Below, piece after piece: positions 1-7,900 of a stretch of DNA of 10,366 nucleotides; position 1 is the first letter of the stretch, and each line of letters opens with the position of its first letter. Position numbers and translations under genes: made by a program. This DNA comes from JALYXS01 sp051003795. GTDB lineage: Bacteria; Acidobacteriota; Terriglobia; Bryobacterales; Bryobacteraceae. The stretch covers positions 1 to 10,366 of the forward strand of contig JBPCKZ010000165.1 of the NCBI GenBank assembly GCA_051003795.1, read 5' to 3'. The notes beneath the pieces are model-generated. The model was not told the DNA's origin. It did no database searches and saw only the letters and a program-made list of their open reading frames with translations.

Positions 1-2
1 AA

Positions 3-2540
3 ACCGAGCCGGGCGAGTCGGGAGCCGTCGTCCGGTTCATCGTGACCGAGCGTCCCGCGGTCCGGACTCTGAAGTATGAGGGTGCAAAATCGGTTACGGT
101 TTCCGAGATTCTCGACCGTTTCAAAGAGCGCAAGGTCGGCCTATCGGTCGAATCGCAATACGATCCCGCCAAGATTCAGCGCGCGGCGGTAGTTTTAAAG
201 GAACTGCTGGCCGAGCGCGGACATCAGTTCGCGACCGTCGAACCTGAAATTCACCGCATCCCGCCGAGTTCGCTCGAAGTCATTTTCAACGTGAACGAGG
301 GCGCCAAGGTCAAGGTAGGCGAGATCAACATCGTCGGCAACCGCGTCTTCACCGATCGCGAAGTTATCCGCACGATGAAGAATTTGAAGCCGATCGGGAT
401 TCCGTATTCGATCTTCCTCGAAGATCTCTTCTCGAAGACATATGACTCGAGCAAGCTCGAGGAAGACAAGGAACGCATACGCGACGGGTACCAGCAAAAG
501 GGGTATTGGTTCGCCAAGGTTCTGGATCAAAAGGTCGATCTGCGGACCACCGGCGGCACGGGCTTGTACATTCCGCTTTTCAAGACCAATAAGCCCGGCA
601 AGCGCGCGGATATCACGATTCCCGTCGAAGAAGGCCGCCAGTTCCATTTAGATAAGATGACCTTCGTCGGCGTAAAGCTCTTTCGCACGCCGGAAGTGCT
701 GGGGCGGCTCTTTCAGATGCAACCGGGCGACGTCTTTTCGACTGCCAAGTTGCGCAAAGGCCTCGAAAATCTCCGGAAAACATATGGCGAATTCGGCTAC
801 ATCGATTTCGTTCCCGAGCCGACCATCGACGTCGTTCCGAACTCCGATAAAATAGATCTCACCATCACCGCCGATGAAGGCAAGCAGTTCTTCATTCGCC
901 GCATCGACTTCACCGGCAACACCACGACGCGCGATAAGGTGATCCGGCGCGAAATTCTTCTCGACGAAGGCGACCTTTTCAGCTCGCGTCTTTGGGATGC
1001 CAGCATTCTGCGCTTGAACCAGCTCGGCTATTTCGAAGTTTTGAAAGAGAACGAGTCTTACGATCTCAAGCGCAATCCGCAGAGCAATACGGTCGATCTG
1101 AACTTGAAGGTTAAGGAGCGCGGCAAGAATTCCATTGGATTGAATGGGGGCGTTTCAGGCATCGCGGGCAGCTTCGTTGGATTCAACTACTCGACCAACA
1201 ACTTCCTCGGCCTCGGCGAGACACTTTCGCTGGAATCGCAGATTGGCACGCGGTTGCGCGACGTCAGCCTGGGCTTCACGGAGCCTTATTTTCTGGACCG
1301 CCCGTTAAATCTTGGCTTTCTGGTTTATCTGCGCCGTTACAATTACGATCAGGGGCGGGAAGCGTCGATTCTCAGCGGGCAGAACTTGATTCCTTTTTAC
1401 AACTCGCTCGGCAGCAACAACCTTTTGAACTACGCGCAAAATTCGAAGGGAGCTTCGGTATCGGCCAGTTATCCGCTAAGGCGCAGCTTCGCGCGGATCG
1501 GAATCACGTACGGCTTCGACGATTCGAACATCATCACGAAGAGCACTGGATCGCAGCAGTATTTTGAATTCATCAATTTCCAGGGCGTCACCGGTCCAAA
1601 CTCGCTGAGTGGCATTAAGACCAGCCGCATCGTTCCTTCTTACACCTACAATTCGAAAAACCACCCGCTCAGTCCGACGAATGGCAAGAGTATTTATCTC
1701 TCGACTGAATTCGCGGGCAGCTTCCTCGGCGGAAACGTCAATACGATCACGCCGACGATGGATCTCCAGTATTTCCATCCATCCTTTAATAAAAAACACA
1801 CGCTGGCATTTCACGTTTTGGGCAAGACGCTCACGGGCTACGGCGGCAAGGTGGCGCCGCCCTTTTCGCGAACCTATATCGGCGGAGAACAGGACGTGCG
1901 CGGCTTCGACTTTTACGGAATCAGCCCGATCGCTTTTGTGGCAAGCACCAGCACCGTTAACATTTTCAATGATGATGGCAGCCAGCGCGTGCAGAAGGTC
2001 ATTTCGAACGGCGTACAGGCGTTCGCACCCGTGACTCTGAACGTCCCAACGTATCAGTTGATCACGCCCGGCGGCGACACGCAGATCGTCACGAATTTCG
2101 AATACCGTATCCCGATTTTGGGCCCGGTTACGCTCGCGCCGTTCTTCGATCTTGGCCTGAACAAGATTCTGTATCCCAATCAATTGAAGATGAATCCAGG
2201 ACGGGTATCGGATCTGAATGCCCTGTTTCCGCAGGCGGCCTTCGATGGCAAAGTGCGCATTGCGCCGGGCACGGAGAAGATTCGCATGTCGACCGGCTTG
2301 GAACTTCAGGTTTTGCTACCCGTTGTCAACGCACCGTTTCGCGTCTACTGGGCTTACAATCCTTCTATTGTGCGCGAAAATCTGCAAACCCCCGTGGTCG
2401 CCGACCGTTCTTACTTCCCGAACAACACGAGCTTCCTGAATGCCATTCGCGGCACCAGTACCTCTCCTGGTATCGGTCAATCGTTTCCATTCTTCGAAAA
2501 GAGATCCACCTTCCGATTCACCATCGGGCGAACTTTTTAA
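3..2540 (+). CDS. bamA: Outer membrane protein assembly factor BamA (5' end outside window)
   Basis: BamA is the Omp85 core of the BAM complex and inserts beta-barrel proteins into the outer membrane. The frame is open from the window edge with no stop before position 42, and residues upstream of the GTG at 42 already read like POTRA1, so the true start and signal peptide lie outside; the GTG is not a start. Numbering from that GTG, further POTRA domains begin near residues 90 (IVGNRVF), 201 (MTFVGVKLF) and 283 (IDFTGNTTT), each with the GNxxxxxxV-type pattern or a variant of it. The barrel runs from about 362 to 832. It contains the Omp85 signature VRGF at 619-622 (loop 6) and ends in FRFTIGRTF, a C-terminal aromatic beta-signal. 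A Gly/Pro/Lys-rich insertion near 168-188 lies in one POTRA, and a long segment follows VRGF; both are probably lineage loops. ompH follows 33 bp downstream. Identification is secure; only the 5' end is missing. Confidence 0.95.
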   Translation, partial: TEPGESGAVVRFIVTERPAVRTLKYEGAKSVTVSEILDRFKERKVGLSVESQYDPAKIQRAAVVLKELLAERGHQFATVEPEIHRIPPSSLEVIFNVNEGAKVKVGEINIVGNRVFTDREVIRTMKNLKPIGIPYSIFLEDLFSKTYDSSKLEEDKERIRDGYQQKGYWFAKVLDQKVDLRTTGGTGLYIPLFKTNKPGKRADITIPVEEGRQFHLDKMTFVGVKLFRTPEVLGRLFQMQPGDVFSTAKLRKGLENLRKTYGEFGYIDFVPEPTIDVVPNSDKIDLTITADEGKQFFIRRIDFTGNTTTRDKVIRREILLDEGDLFSSRLWDASILRLNQLGYFEVLKENESYDLKRNPQSNTVDLNLKVKERGKNSIGLNGGVSGIAGSFVGFNYSTNNFLGLGETLSLESQIGTRLRDVSLGFTEPYFLDRPLNLGFLVYLRRYNYDQGREASILSGQNLIPFYNSLGSNNLLNYAQNSKGASVSASYPLRRSFARIGITYGFDDSNIITKSTGSQQYFEFINFQGVTGPNSLSGIKTSRIVPSYTYNSKNHPLSPTNGKSIYLSTEFAGSFLGGNVNTITPTMDLQYFHPSFNKKHTLAFHVLGKTLTGYGGKVAPPFSRTYIGGEQDVRGFDFYGISPIAFVASTSTVNIFNDDGSQRVQKVISNGVQAFAPVTLNVPTYQLITPGGDTQIVTNFEYRIPILGPVTLAPFFDLGLNKILYPNQLKMNPGRVSDLNALFPQAAFDGKVRIAPGTEKIRMSTGLELQVLLPVVNAPFRVYWAYNPSIVRENLQTPVVADRSYFPNNTSFLNAIRGTSTSPGIGQSFPFFEKRSTFRFTIGRTF

Positions 2541-2560
2541 GTTATTATCGGAACAATTTC

Positions 2561-2566
2561 AAGGAG
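2561..2566 (+). promoter_or_regulatory. Shine-Dalgarno AAGGAG deciding the ompH start
   Basis: AAGGAG ends one base before the ATG at 2568, which is too close for normal ribosome placement. It ends seven bases before the in-frame GTG at 2574, which is a good spacing. The GTG is therefore the better start, shortening the protein by two residues and leaving the signal peptide intact. Confidence 0.6.
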
Positions 2567-2573
2567 TATGAAA

Positions 2574-3266
2574 GTGAAGAGCAAATATTTGATGTTCCCT
2601 ATTCTGGGCTTGGCGGCTCTCTGCGCCGGCGCTCAGACGGCCCCGGCCACCTCCGCCCCCCCCGCGGCGGGTTCCAAGGTCGCCGTGATCGATATCCAAG
2701 CCGCGATTCTTCAGACCAAAGACGGTCAGAAGGCCGCCGCGAACCTGCAGACGAAATTTTCGCCGAAGAAGGCCGAGCTTGATCGCAAGCAGGGCGAGAT
2801 TGCCGCGTCGCAAGAGCAGTACCGCAAGGGCGCGAACGCCATGAACGAAGACGCCAAACAGAAGCTGGTGCGCGATATCGACATGAAGACTAAGTCGTTA
2901 AACCGCGACACGGACGACGCCAACGCGGAGCTCGAACAGGAAAACCAGCGTCTGATGAGCGACCTGGGCGGTAAGATGATGGCCGTACTGAACAAGTATG
3001 CGACCGATAACGGTTACGTGCTGGTGCTCGATGTGAGCAGCCAGCAGACGCCGGTGCTGTACGCATCGAATACGATCGACATCACGCGCGAAATTATCGG
3101 GTTGTACGACAAAGGCTCGGCGAGCATGACGACGCCGATGTCGTCGGCTCCGAGACTGGGGACGCCGGCGCCGGCAAGCCCCGCGCGCGGGACGGGCTCC
3201 GTGCCGTCGACGGTCCGCCGCACCCCAAGTCCGGCTCCAGCGGCCGCTCCGAAGACCACTCCCTAA
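2574..3266 (+). CDS. OmpH/Skp-family periplasmic chaperone
   Basis: This is an OmpH/Skp-type protein, a periplasmic trimeric holdase that keeps unfolded outer-membrane proteins soluble on the way to BAM. Numbering from GTG 2574 (230 aa), residues 1-20 form a signal peptide with a hydrophobic core and an AGA cleavage site before Q21. A low-complexity Ala/Pro linker follows to about 33. The OmpH core spans about 34-179: it opens with the strand VAVIDIQAAI, continues through a long charged helical region rich in Lys/Glu/Gln (about 55-135, the tentacle coiled coil), and returns with NGYVLVLDVSSQ and the closing TIDIT strand. Residues 180-230 are a disordered Ala/Pro/Ser/Thr tail not present in classical Skp. 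Placement directly after bamA is a conserved arrangement and suggests one transcript. The ATG at 2568 is the alternative start. A run of eight C lies in the linker at 2656-2663. Confidence 0.88.
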   Translation: MKSKYLMFPILGLAALCAGAQTAPATSAPPAAGSKVAVIDIQAAILQTKDGQKAAANLQTKFSPKKAELDRKQGEIAASQEQYRKGANAMNEDAKQKLVRDIDMKTKSLNRDTDDANAELEQENQRLMSDLGGKMMAVLNKYATDNGYVLVLDVSSQQTPVLYASNTIDITREIIGLYDKGSASMTTPMSSAPRLGTPAPASPARGTGSVPSTVRRTPSPAPAAAPKTTP

Positions 3267-3296
3267 CGGTCGGGGCTCGGCAAAGAATCGCGCTAA

Positions 3297-3318
3297 CTCG
3301 ACGACGCTCGACGACGCT
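3297..3318 (+). repeat. 10-bp tandem repeat upstream of the exported-protein gene
   Basis: The unit CTCGACGACG occurs twice without a gap (3297-3306 and 3307-3316), followed by the first two bases of a third copy. The period equals about one helical turn. It lies between ompH and the next gene, directly before a palindrome. Function is unknown; a protein-binding site or a replication-slippage product are both possible. Confidence 0.6.
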
Positions 3319-3332
3319 TACCACGGGTGGTA
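3319..3332. promoter_or_regulatory. Perfect palindrome TACCAC-GG-GTGGTA, possible operator
   Basis: Two 6-bp arms separated by GG are perfectly complementary. The site ends 23 bp before the GTG start at 3356 and abuts the tandem repeat on its left. Its size and place suit a dimeric repressor site. No T-run follows, so it is a poor terminator for ompH. No convincing sigma70 promoter could be assigned around it. The regulatory role is inferred from position only. Confidence 0.35.
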
Positions 3333-3355
3333 CCCTATCGGTAGAGGCGTCCGTT

Positions 3356-4075
3356 GTGAAAACCTTCGTCGCGTTTGGCCTTACGTTATTCCTCTCTGCT
3401 GCCGCTCATGGACAATATCGCGGCGGCAACTACAACAGCTACGGCTCGGCTAGCGGCTTCGGCAGCGTCGTATTTCCGGGCACCGGACATCCCCCGGCGG
3501 GAGGCAACTTCTCCATTAACAATCCCGGATTCGGTTCGCGCCTGGGATCGACGGTGAATGGAAATGCGCGCGGGCCTTATGGCGCGGCTTCGCGCCGCCG
3601 CATCGGAACTCTGCCCTACGCTTATCCGGTTGTGGTTGGCGGTTATGGTTACGGTTACGATCCGGGCTACGCGAGCGGCTACGGCGAGCAGCAGCCGAAC
3701 GTCACGGTGGTCGCGCCCCCGCAACAGCAAGCGCCCCAGGTGATCATCAATCAAAATTTTGGGGGAGCCCCGCCGCCGGATTATCAAAATATGGAGACCG
3801 GCGCGGCGGAAGGGGGCGAGGGCTTCCACATGTATCAAGCGCCCGCGCGCGCTGCGCCCGAGCCGCGGACCGCCGATCCAAATTACTACCTGATCGCTTA
3901 CAAAGACCACTCGATCTACTCGGCGCTGGCTTATTGGCTCGAAGACAAAACGCTGCATTACGTCACGACGCAGAACACTCACAACCAAGCGTCTCTCGAC
4001 TTGATCGATCTCGATTTCACAAGGCGCTTGAATCAAGACCGCAACGTGGCGTTTACGTTAACCCCGAGCCGCTAA
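3356..4075 (+). CDS. Exported Gly/Tyr-rich protein of unknown function
   Basis: Function not recognised. The 239-aa product starts at GTG 3356, chosen because it opens directly into a signal peptide (MKTFVAFGL..., about 19 residues, cleavage near AHG-Q) and has GAGG eight bases upstream. Residues 20-100 are low-complexity, rich in Gly, Asn, Ser and Tyr, including a GYGYGYDPGYASGYGE-like stretch. Residues 115-170 are rich in Pro/Gln/Ala. A compact C-terminal domain (about 173-235) begins ADPNYYLIAYKDHSIYSAL and has a mixed alpha/beta look with Tyr/Trp/His residues (LAYWLEDKTLHYVTTQ). I recall similar C-terminal domains in many acidobacterial exported proteins of unknown function; this is memory, not a search. 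The stop overlaps the convergent Nudix gene by 23 bp. It is probably periplasmic or surface-associated. Confidence 0.75.
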   Translation: MKTFVAFGLTLFLSAAAHGQYRGGNYNSYGSASGFGSVVFPGTGHPPAGGNFSINNPGFGSRLGSTVNGNARGPYGAASRRRIGTLPYAYPVVVGGYGYGYDPGYASGYGEQQPNVTVVAPPQQQAPQVIINQNFGGAPPPDYQNMETGAAEGGEGFHMYQAPARAAPEPRTADPNYYLIAYKDHSIYSALAYWLEDKTLHYVTTQNTHNQASLDLIDLDFTRRLNQDRNVAFTLTPSR

Positions 4076-4445
4076 GGCGTTTCACAAAATCCACGTCGCC
4101 TTCGAGAAAATCGCGGTCGGCGAGTTCGTGAAGCGCCACCCATTCGATGCGCTCGAAAATGCGGTTTCGCGGCGCGCCGGAGAACGCGGCCACTCTATAA
4201 AAGATCAGCTCGATGGGCGGTTTCGCTCCATACGCATATTCGTAGCGCGCTATCTCGGGACCCACGGTAGCCCGGATCTCCAATTCCTCCCATAACTCGC
4301 GGTGGAGCGCTTCGCACGGGTCTTCGCCCGCTTCCACCTTGCCGCCCGGGAACTCCCACTTGAGCGGATGCGCCCGATCGGCGCGGCGCTGCCCGATCAG
4401 AAAACGGCCATCCCGCTCGATCAATCCCGCGACAACCGTAGTCAT
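4053..4445 (-). CDS. MutT-like Nudix hydrolase, (d)NTP pyrophosphohydrolase
   Basis: A 130-aa Nudix protein that probably hydrolyses oxidised or non-canonical nucleoside triphosphates to the monophosphate and pyrophosphate in the cytoplasm. The length matches MutT/NudG. The start at 4445 gives the usual opening MTTVVAGLIERDGRFLIGQR; the open frame continues upstream to 4715, but that part runs antisense through the scaffold gene and has no family character. The Nudix box lies at residues 35-57: G35, E41, then R49-E50-L51-W52-E53-E54, so the metal-binding REUxEE core is intact; the usual Gly two residues after EE is Glu56. FPGG (32-35) precedes it. The C-terminus has the family pattern WVALHELADRDFLEGD, typical of MutT and CTP pyrophosphohydrolases. 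The substrate cannot be fixed from sequence. No clear Shine-Dalgarno is visible. The 3' end overlaps the convergent exported-protein gene. Confidence 0.87.
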   Translation of the reverse strand: MTTVVAGLIERDGRFLIGQRRADRAHPLKWEFPGGKVEAGEDPCEALHRELWEELEIRATVGPEIARYEYAYGAKPPIELIFYRVAAFSGAPRNRIFERIEWVALHELADRDFLEGDVDFVKRLSGSGLT

Positions 4446-4481
4446 GGCCGAAACACGCGTACAATATTGAAGCACGAACGA
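4446..4481. promoter_or_regulatory. 36-bp divergent promoter region with CAATATTG palindrome
   Basis: This is the whole space between the two divergent starts. TACAAT at 4460-4465 is a good -10 candidate for the rightward gene. On the opposite strand TATTGT (4466-4461) could serve the Nudix gene. The two overlap within the perfect 8-bp palindrome CAATATTG at 4462-4469. Either -35 region would fall inside the opposing gene, and none was convincing. If the promoters are real, both leaders are very short and the two genes compete for polymerase. Confidence 0.35.
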
Positions 4482-4865
4482 ATGCACGGCGCGCTGCTGC
4501 TCGATCACTTTCAACACCCGCGCAATGCCGGAGAGCTTGCGCCGCCGGCCATCACGGTCGAAGTAAGCAACCCGGTTTGCGGCGATATCCTGCGGCTTTC
4601 GGTACAGTTCGAGGCGGATAGGGCAATCGCGGCGCGCTACAAGACGCGCGGTTGCACGGCCTCGATTGCCGCGGGATCGGCTTTGACGGAATGGATCGTG
4701 GGCAAGACACCGCAAGAGCTATCGCGCGTGAAGCGTGCCGACGTCGAGCGCGCGGTTGGCGGCCTGAGCGCGGAATCGAAACACGCGGCCGCATTGTGCG
4801 TGGACGCGGTGCGCGCTATTTTGGACGGCAGGAAAGGCGGCCACCAGGAATTACGAACCGACTAG
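4482..4865 (+). CDS. NifU/IscU-like iron-sulfur cluster scaffold protein
   Basis: A 127-aa IscU/NifU-N domain protein, the cytoplasmic scaffold type on which Fe-S clusters are built before transfer. The ATG at 4482 gives the family's usual opening (LLLDHFQHPRNAGEL); longer upstream reading is antisense to the Nudix gene. Ligand motifs: NPVCGD with C33 and D35, and GCTASIAAGSALTEW with C58, both as in IscU/SufU. The third ligand site is odd: in the family a Cys follows the basic residue pair in the last helix (IHCSILAEDA in E. coli IscU), but here the aligned residue is A102 (KHAAALCVDA) and a Cys appears four residues later, C106, one helical turn on. No SUF, ISC or cysteine desulfurase gene is beside it in this window. 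It may be a specialised or weakly active scaffold, or C106 may substitute. Confidence 0.85.
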   Translation: MHGALLLDHFQHPRNAGELAPPAITVEVSNPVCGDILRLSVQFEADRAIAARYKTRGCTASIAAGSALTEWIVGKTPQELSRVKRADVERAVGGLSAESKHAAALCVDAVRAILDGRKGGHQELRTD

Positions 4866-4903
4866 AACGGATTTGTGGCGCGACGGCATGCCCCCGGTTG
4901 CTG

Positions 4904-4909
4904 TATAGT
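4904..4909 (+). promoter_or_regulatory. Candidate -10 element for the TonB-dependent receptor
   Basis: TATAGT lies about 50 bp before the receptor start in the short gap after the scaffold gene. No good -35 is found at 16-18 bp; the nearest TTGTGG (4873-4878) is 25 bp away. This would give a leader of about 45 bases. Weak support. Confidence 0.25.
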
Positions 4910-4959
4910 TGTTCAAAACATCGCCCGGGGTCGGGCTAATATTTGAGGGAGTCTCGAAG

Positions 4960-7900
4960 ATGAAGTATTCCGCTCGCTTGGCGGCGCCCGTTCTTCTCGG
5001 TATTGTATTCATCGCATGCGTTGCGTTCGGCCAGCAGATAACCGGGTCCGTCACGGGCACGGTTACCGATCCGGCCGGCGCGGCCGTGGCGGGAGCGCCC
5101 GTAAAGCTCACCAACACCGGCACCGGCGCGGTGGAAAGCGTGAATAGCGACGACTCGGGAAATTTCCGGTTCCTGCTCCTGCCACCGGGTGTTTATTCGT
5201 TGAAGGTCACGACACCCGGATTCAAGTCGTTCGTGCGCGACGGCATCGTCGTCGAAATCGACCGCTCGCTCGCCATACCCGTCTCGCTACAGATCGGGCA
5301 AGTTTCGGACACCGTCGAAGTGTCGGGCGGCTCTCCGCTGCTCGATCCGAACACATCGTCTTTAGGAACGGTGATGGACGAGAAGAAAGTAATCGATCTG
5401 CCGCTCAATGGCCGGAATCCGATGGGGCTGGCCAACCTGATCCCAACCGTTAAGGGCATCGGCTACTTCGGCGGTCAAGTGCTTTCGAGCTGGCGCCTCG
5501 CGGCGGTCGGCATCGGCGGCGGGCAGCCGCTCAGCAACGGGTTTCTAGTGGATGGAATCGCCAACGACAAGATGGTCGACTCGGGCCCGATGACGTTCCT
5601 CACCGTGGATTCGACCGAAGAATTTAAAGTGCAGACCAACGGCATGTCCGCGGAATTCGGGCGCACCAGCGGCGGCGTCATCAGCATGATCTCGAAGAGC
5701 GGGACCAACCTCTATCACGGTAGCCTGTTCGAATTTCTTCGCAACGATAAGCTGAATGCCAACGATTTCTTCACCAATAAGGCTGGCAAACCGCGCACGC
5801 CATCGCGCGTGAACCAGTTCGGCGGCACGGTGGGCGGGCCCCTAAAGAAGGACAAGCTGTTCTTCTTTTTTAATTACGAAGGTTACCGGGAGCGCACCTC
5901 GAGCCTCGAAACCATCACCGCTCCCAATGCCGCGCAACGCTCCGGCGATTTCTCCGGCCTGAAGACCGGCGCCGGACAGTTGATTACGATTTACGACCCT
6001 TCCACCACGGTGCCCGACCCGGCGAACCCCGGCAAGTTCGTCCGGTCGCCATTCCCCGGCAATATCGTCCCGGCCAACCGGATCAACCCGATCACGGCGA
6101 ACATTCTCAAATACTACCCGTCTCCGAATTTGCCCGGACTTTCGGCGAACACTTACCTGACCAGCCCAACGCCGATCGACAAGAACTACTACAGCGGCCG
6201 CGTGGATTACAACATCTCGGCGACACGGCGCATCTCCGGGCGGTACACCTGGGACAAGCTCAACTGGCAGTTCGCGAATTTCTTCAACAACCTTGCCGAC
6301 GTGGACGGCCGCGCGATCGTGATCCCGCGGCAAAACGGCTACATCAGCTATACCGAATCTCTCTCCCCGACGCTTTTGTTCGATGGACGCGTGGGCATCA
6401 ACCACCAGACGGAAGCGTTCAACAGTCCCAGCCAGGGGTTCGACATCACGCAGCTTGGCCTTCCCGCAAGCCTGTTGAACCAAAGCCAAAGCGCGCCCGG
6501 AGCCAAGCAGGGCGTCTTCCCGCGCGTCTCCGTTAGCGACTTGATCACGTTCGGCGGAATCAACGCCTCGGCCAACCACAGTAACACCGGTTCGGCCAGC
6601 GGCACCATCACCAAGATCCACGGCGAACAGACCTGGAAGGCCGGTTATGAATTCCGTTTGTATCAGCGCAACGTTTTCGGGATTAATTATCCCGTGGGAT
6701 TGTATAACTTCAATCGCACGTTCACCCAGGGCCCCAATCCCGACCAGGCCAGCGCCACTTCGGGATACAGCGTTGCATCGTTGTTGCTCGGAACGCCTGC
6801 CAGCGCCACTGCCGGCATTAACGCCGCGAGCACCGTCACGTTGAAATACAACGCGCTGTTCTTTCAGGACGATTGGAAAATAAATCAAAAGCTCACGCTG
6901 AATCTCGGCCTGCGCTGGGAGAAGGAAGGCGCGCCGACGGATCGCTACAACGCCTTCAGCAACTTCGATCCCACGATCGCATCTCCGCTGCAGGTTCCCG
7001 GCCTGAACTTGAAAGGGGGCCTGGTTTATCCCGGCGCGGGCGGACGCGGCCGGAATCTGTTTACCAGCAGCAATAAGGATTTCCAACCGCGATTCGGCTT
7101 CGCGTATCAATTCAAGCCGAAGACCGTTTTCCGGGGTGCGTACGGCATCAGCTTTGTGCCCACCACACAGGCCGGGTATGACGGTTCGGCGATCGGCTTC
7201 AGCAGCCTTACTACCGCGGCGACCTCCAACGATGGCGGACGCACGCCCTCGAATACCATCGGCAACGCGTTTCCGGACGGCTTGATCCAGCCGACCGGCA
7301 GTTCGCTCGGAGCGCTGACCGCCATTGGAACCAATCTGACGGGGACCAAGTACAATCTGCGCCGGGGCTACTCGCAACAATGGAATTTCACGGTACAACA
7401 CCAGCCGTTCGAGAGCTGGCTGTTCGAGGCGGGGTACGTCGGCAACTGCGGCGTGCATCTGTTCATGTACAACGAGAACCTCAATTGGCTGCCGGATTCC
7501 ACTTTTTACGCGAACGGATCGGCGCTCGGCCAACTGGTTTCGAATCCCTTCTTCGGCGTGATTAAATCCGGACCGCTGGCCGCCGCGATGGTTCCGCGCG
7601 CGCAGTTGCTGCTGCCGTTCCCGCAATACACGTCCCTTCCCGGCTCGATACAGGGCGGCGTGGTCAGCCCGTTCTCTTTTCGCGGCGATTCCATTTATCA
7701 TGCGCTCACCCTGAAAGTGGAAAAGCGTTTCGCGAAGGGCTTCTCGGTGTTGGGCGCATACTCGAAATCGAAGCTGCTCGATCTGGGCGATAACCTGACG
7801 CAAGTACGGCCGGGCGGCATAATTGGCACCGTGGTGCAGGACTGGAGCAATCTGTCGGCGGAGCGTTCGAAAAGCTTGTATGATGCCCCGCAGCGGCTCG

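Noticed and set aside
1476..2183. Open frame of 235 codons on the minus strand inside bamA
   Set aside because: Antisense shadow with no recognisable motif; the plus strand carries the Omp85 barrel including VRGF.
3319..3332. Palindrome as an intrinsic terminator of bamA-ompH
   Set aside because: The stem is only six pairs with a two-base gap and no T-run follows; its position close to the next start fits an operator better.
3386..4036. Open frame of 216 codons on the minus strand inside the exported-protein gene
   Set aside because: Arg/Val-rich low-complexity shadow; the plus strand has a signal peptide and a family-like C-terminal domain.
4446..4715. Upstream extension of the Nudix frame to an ATG at 4715
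   Set aside because: The extra 90 codons lie antisense to the iron-sulfur scaffold gene and lack family character; the ATG at 4445 gives the normal MutT N-terminus and length.
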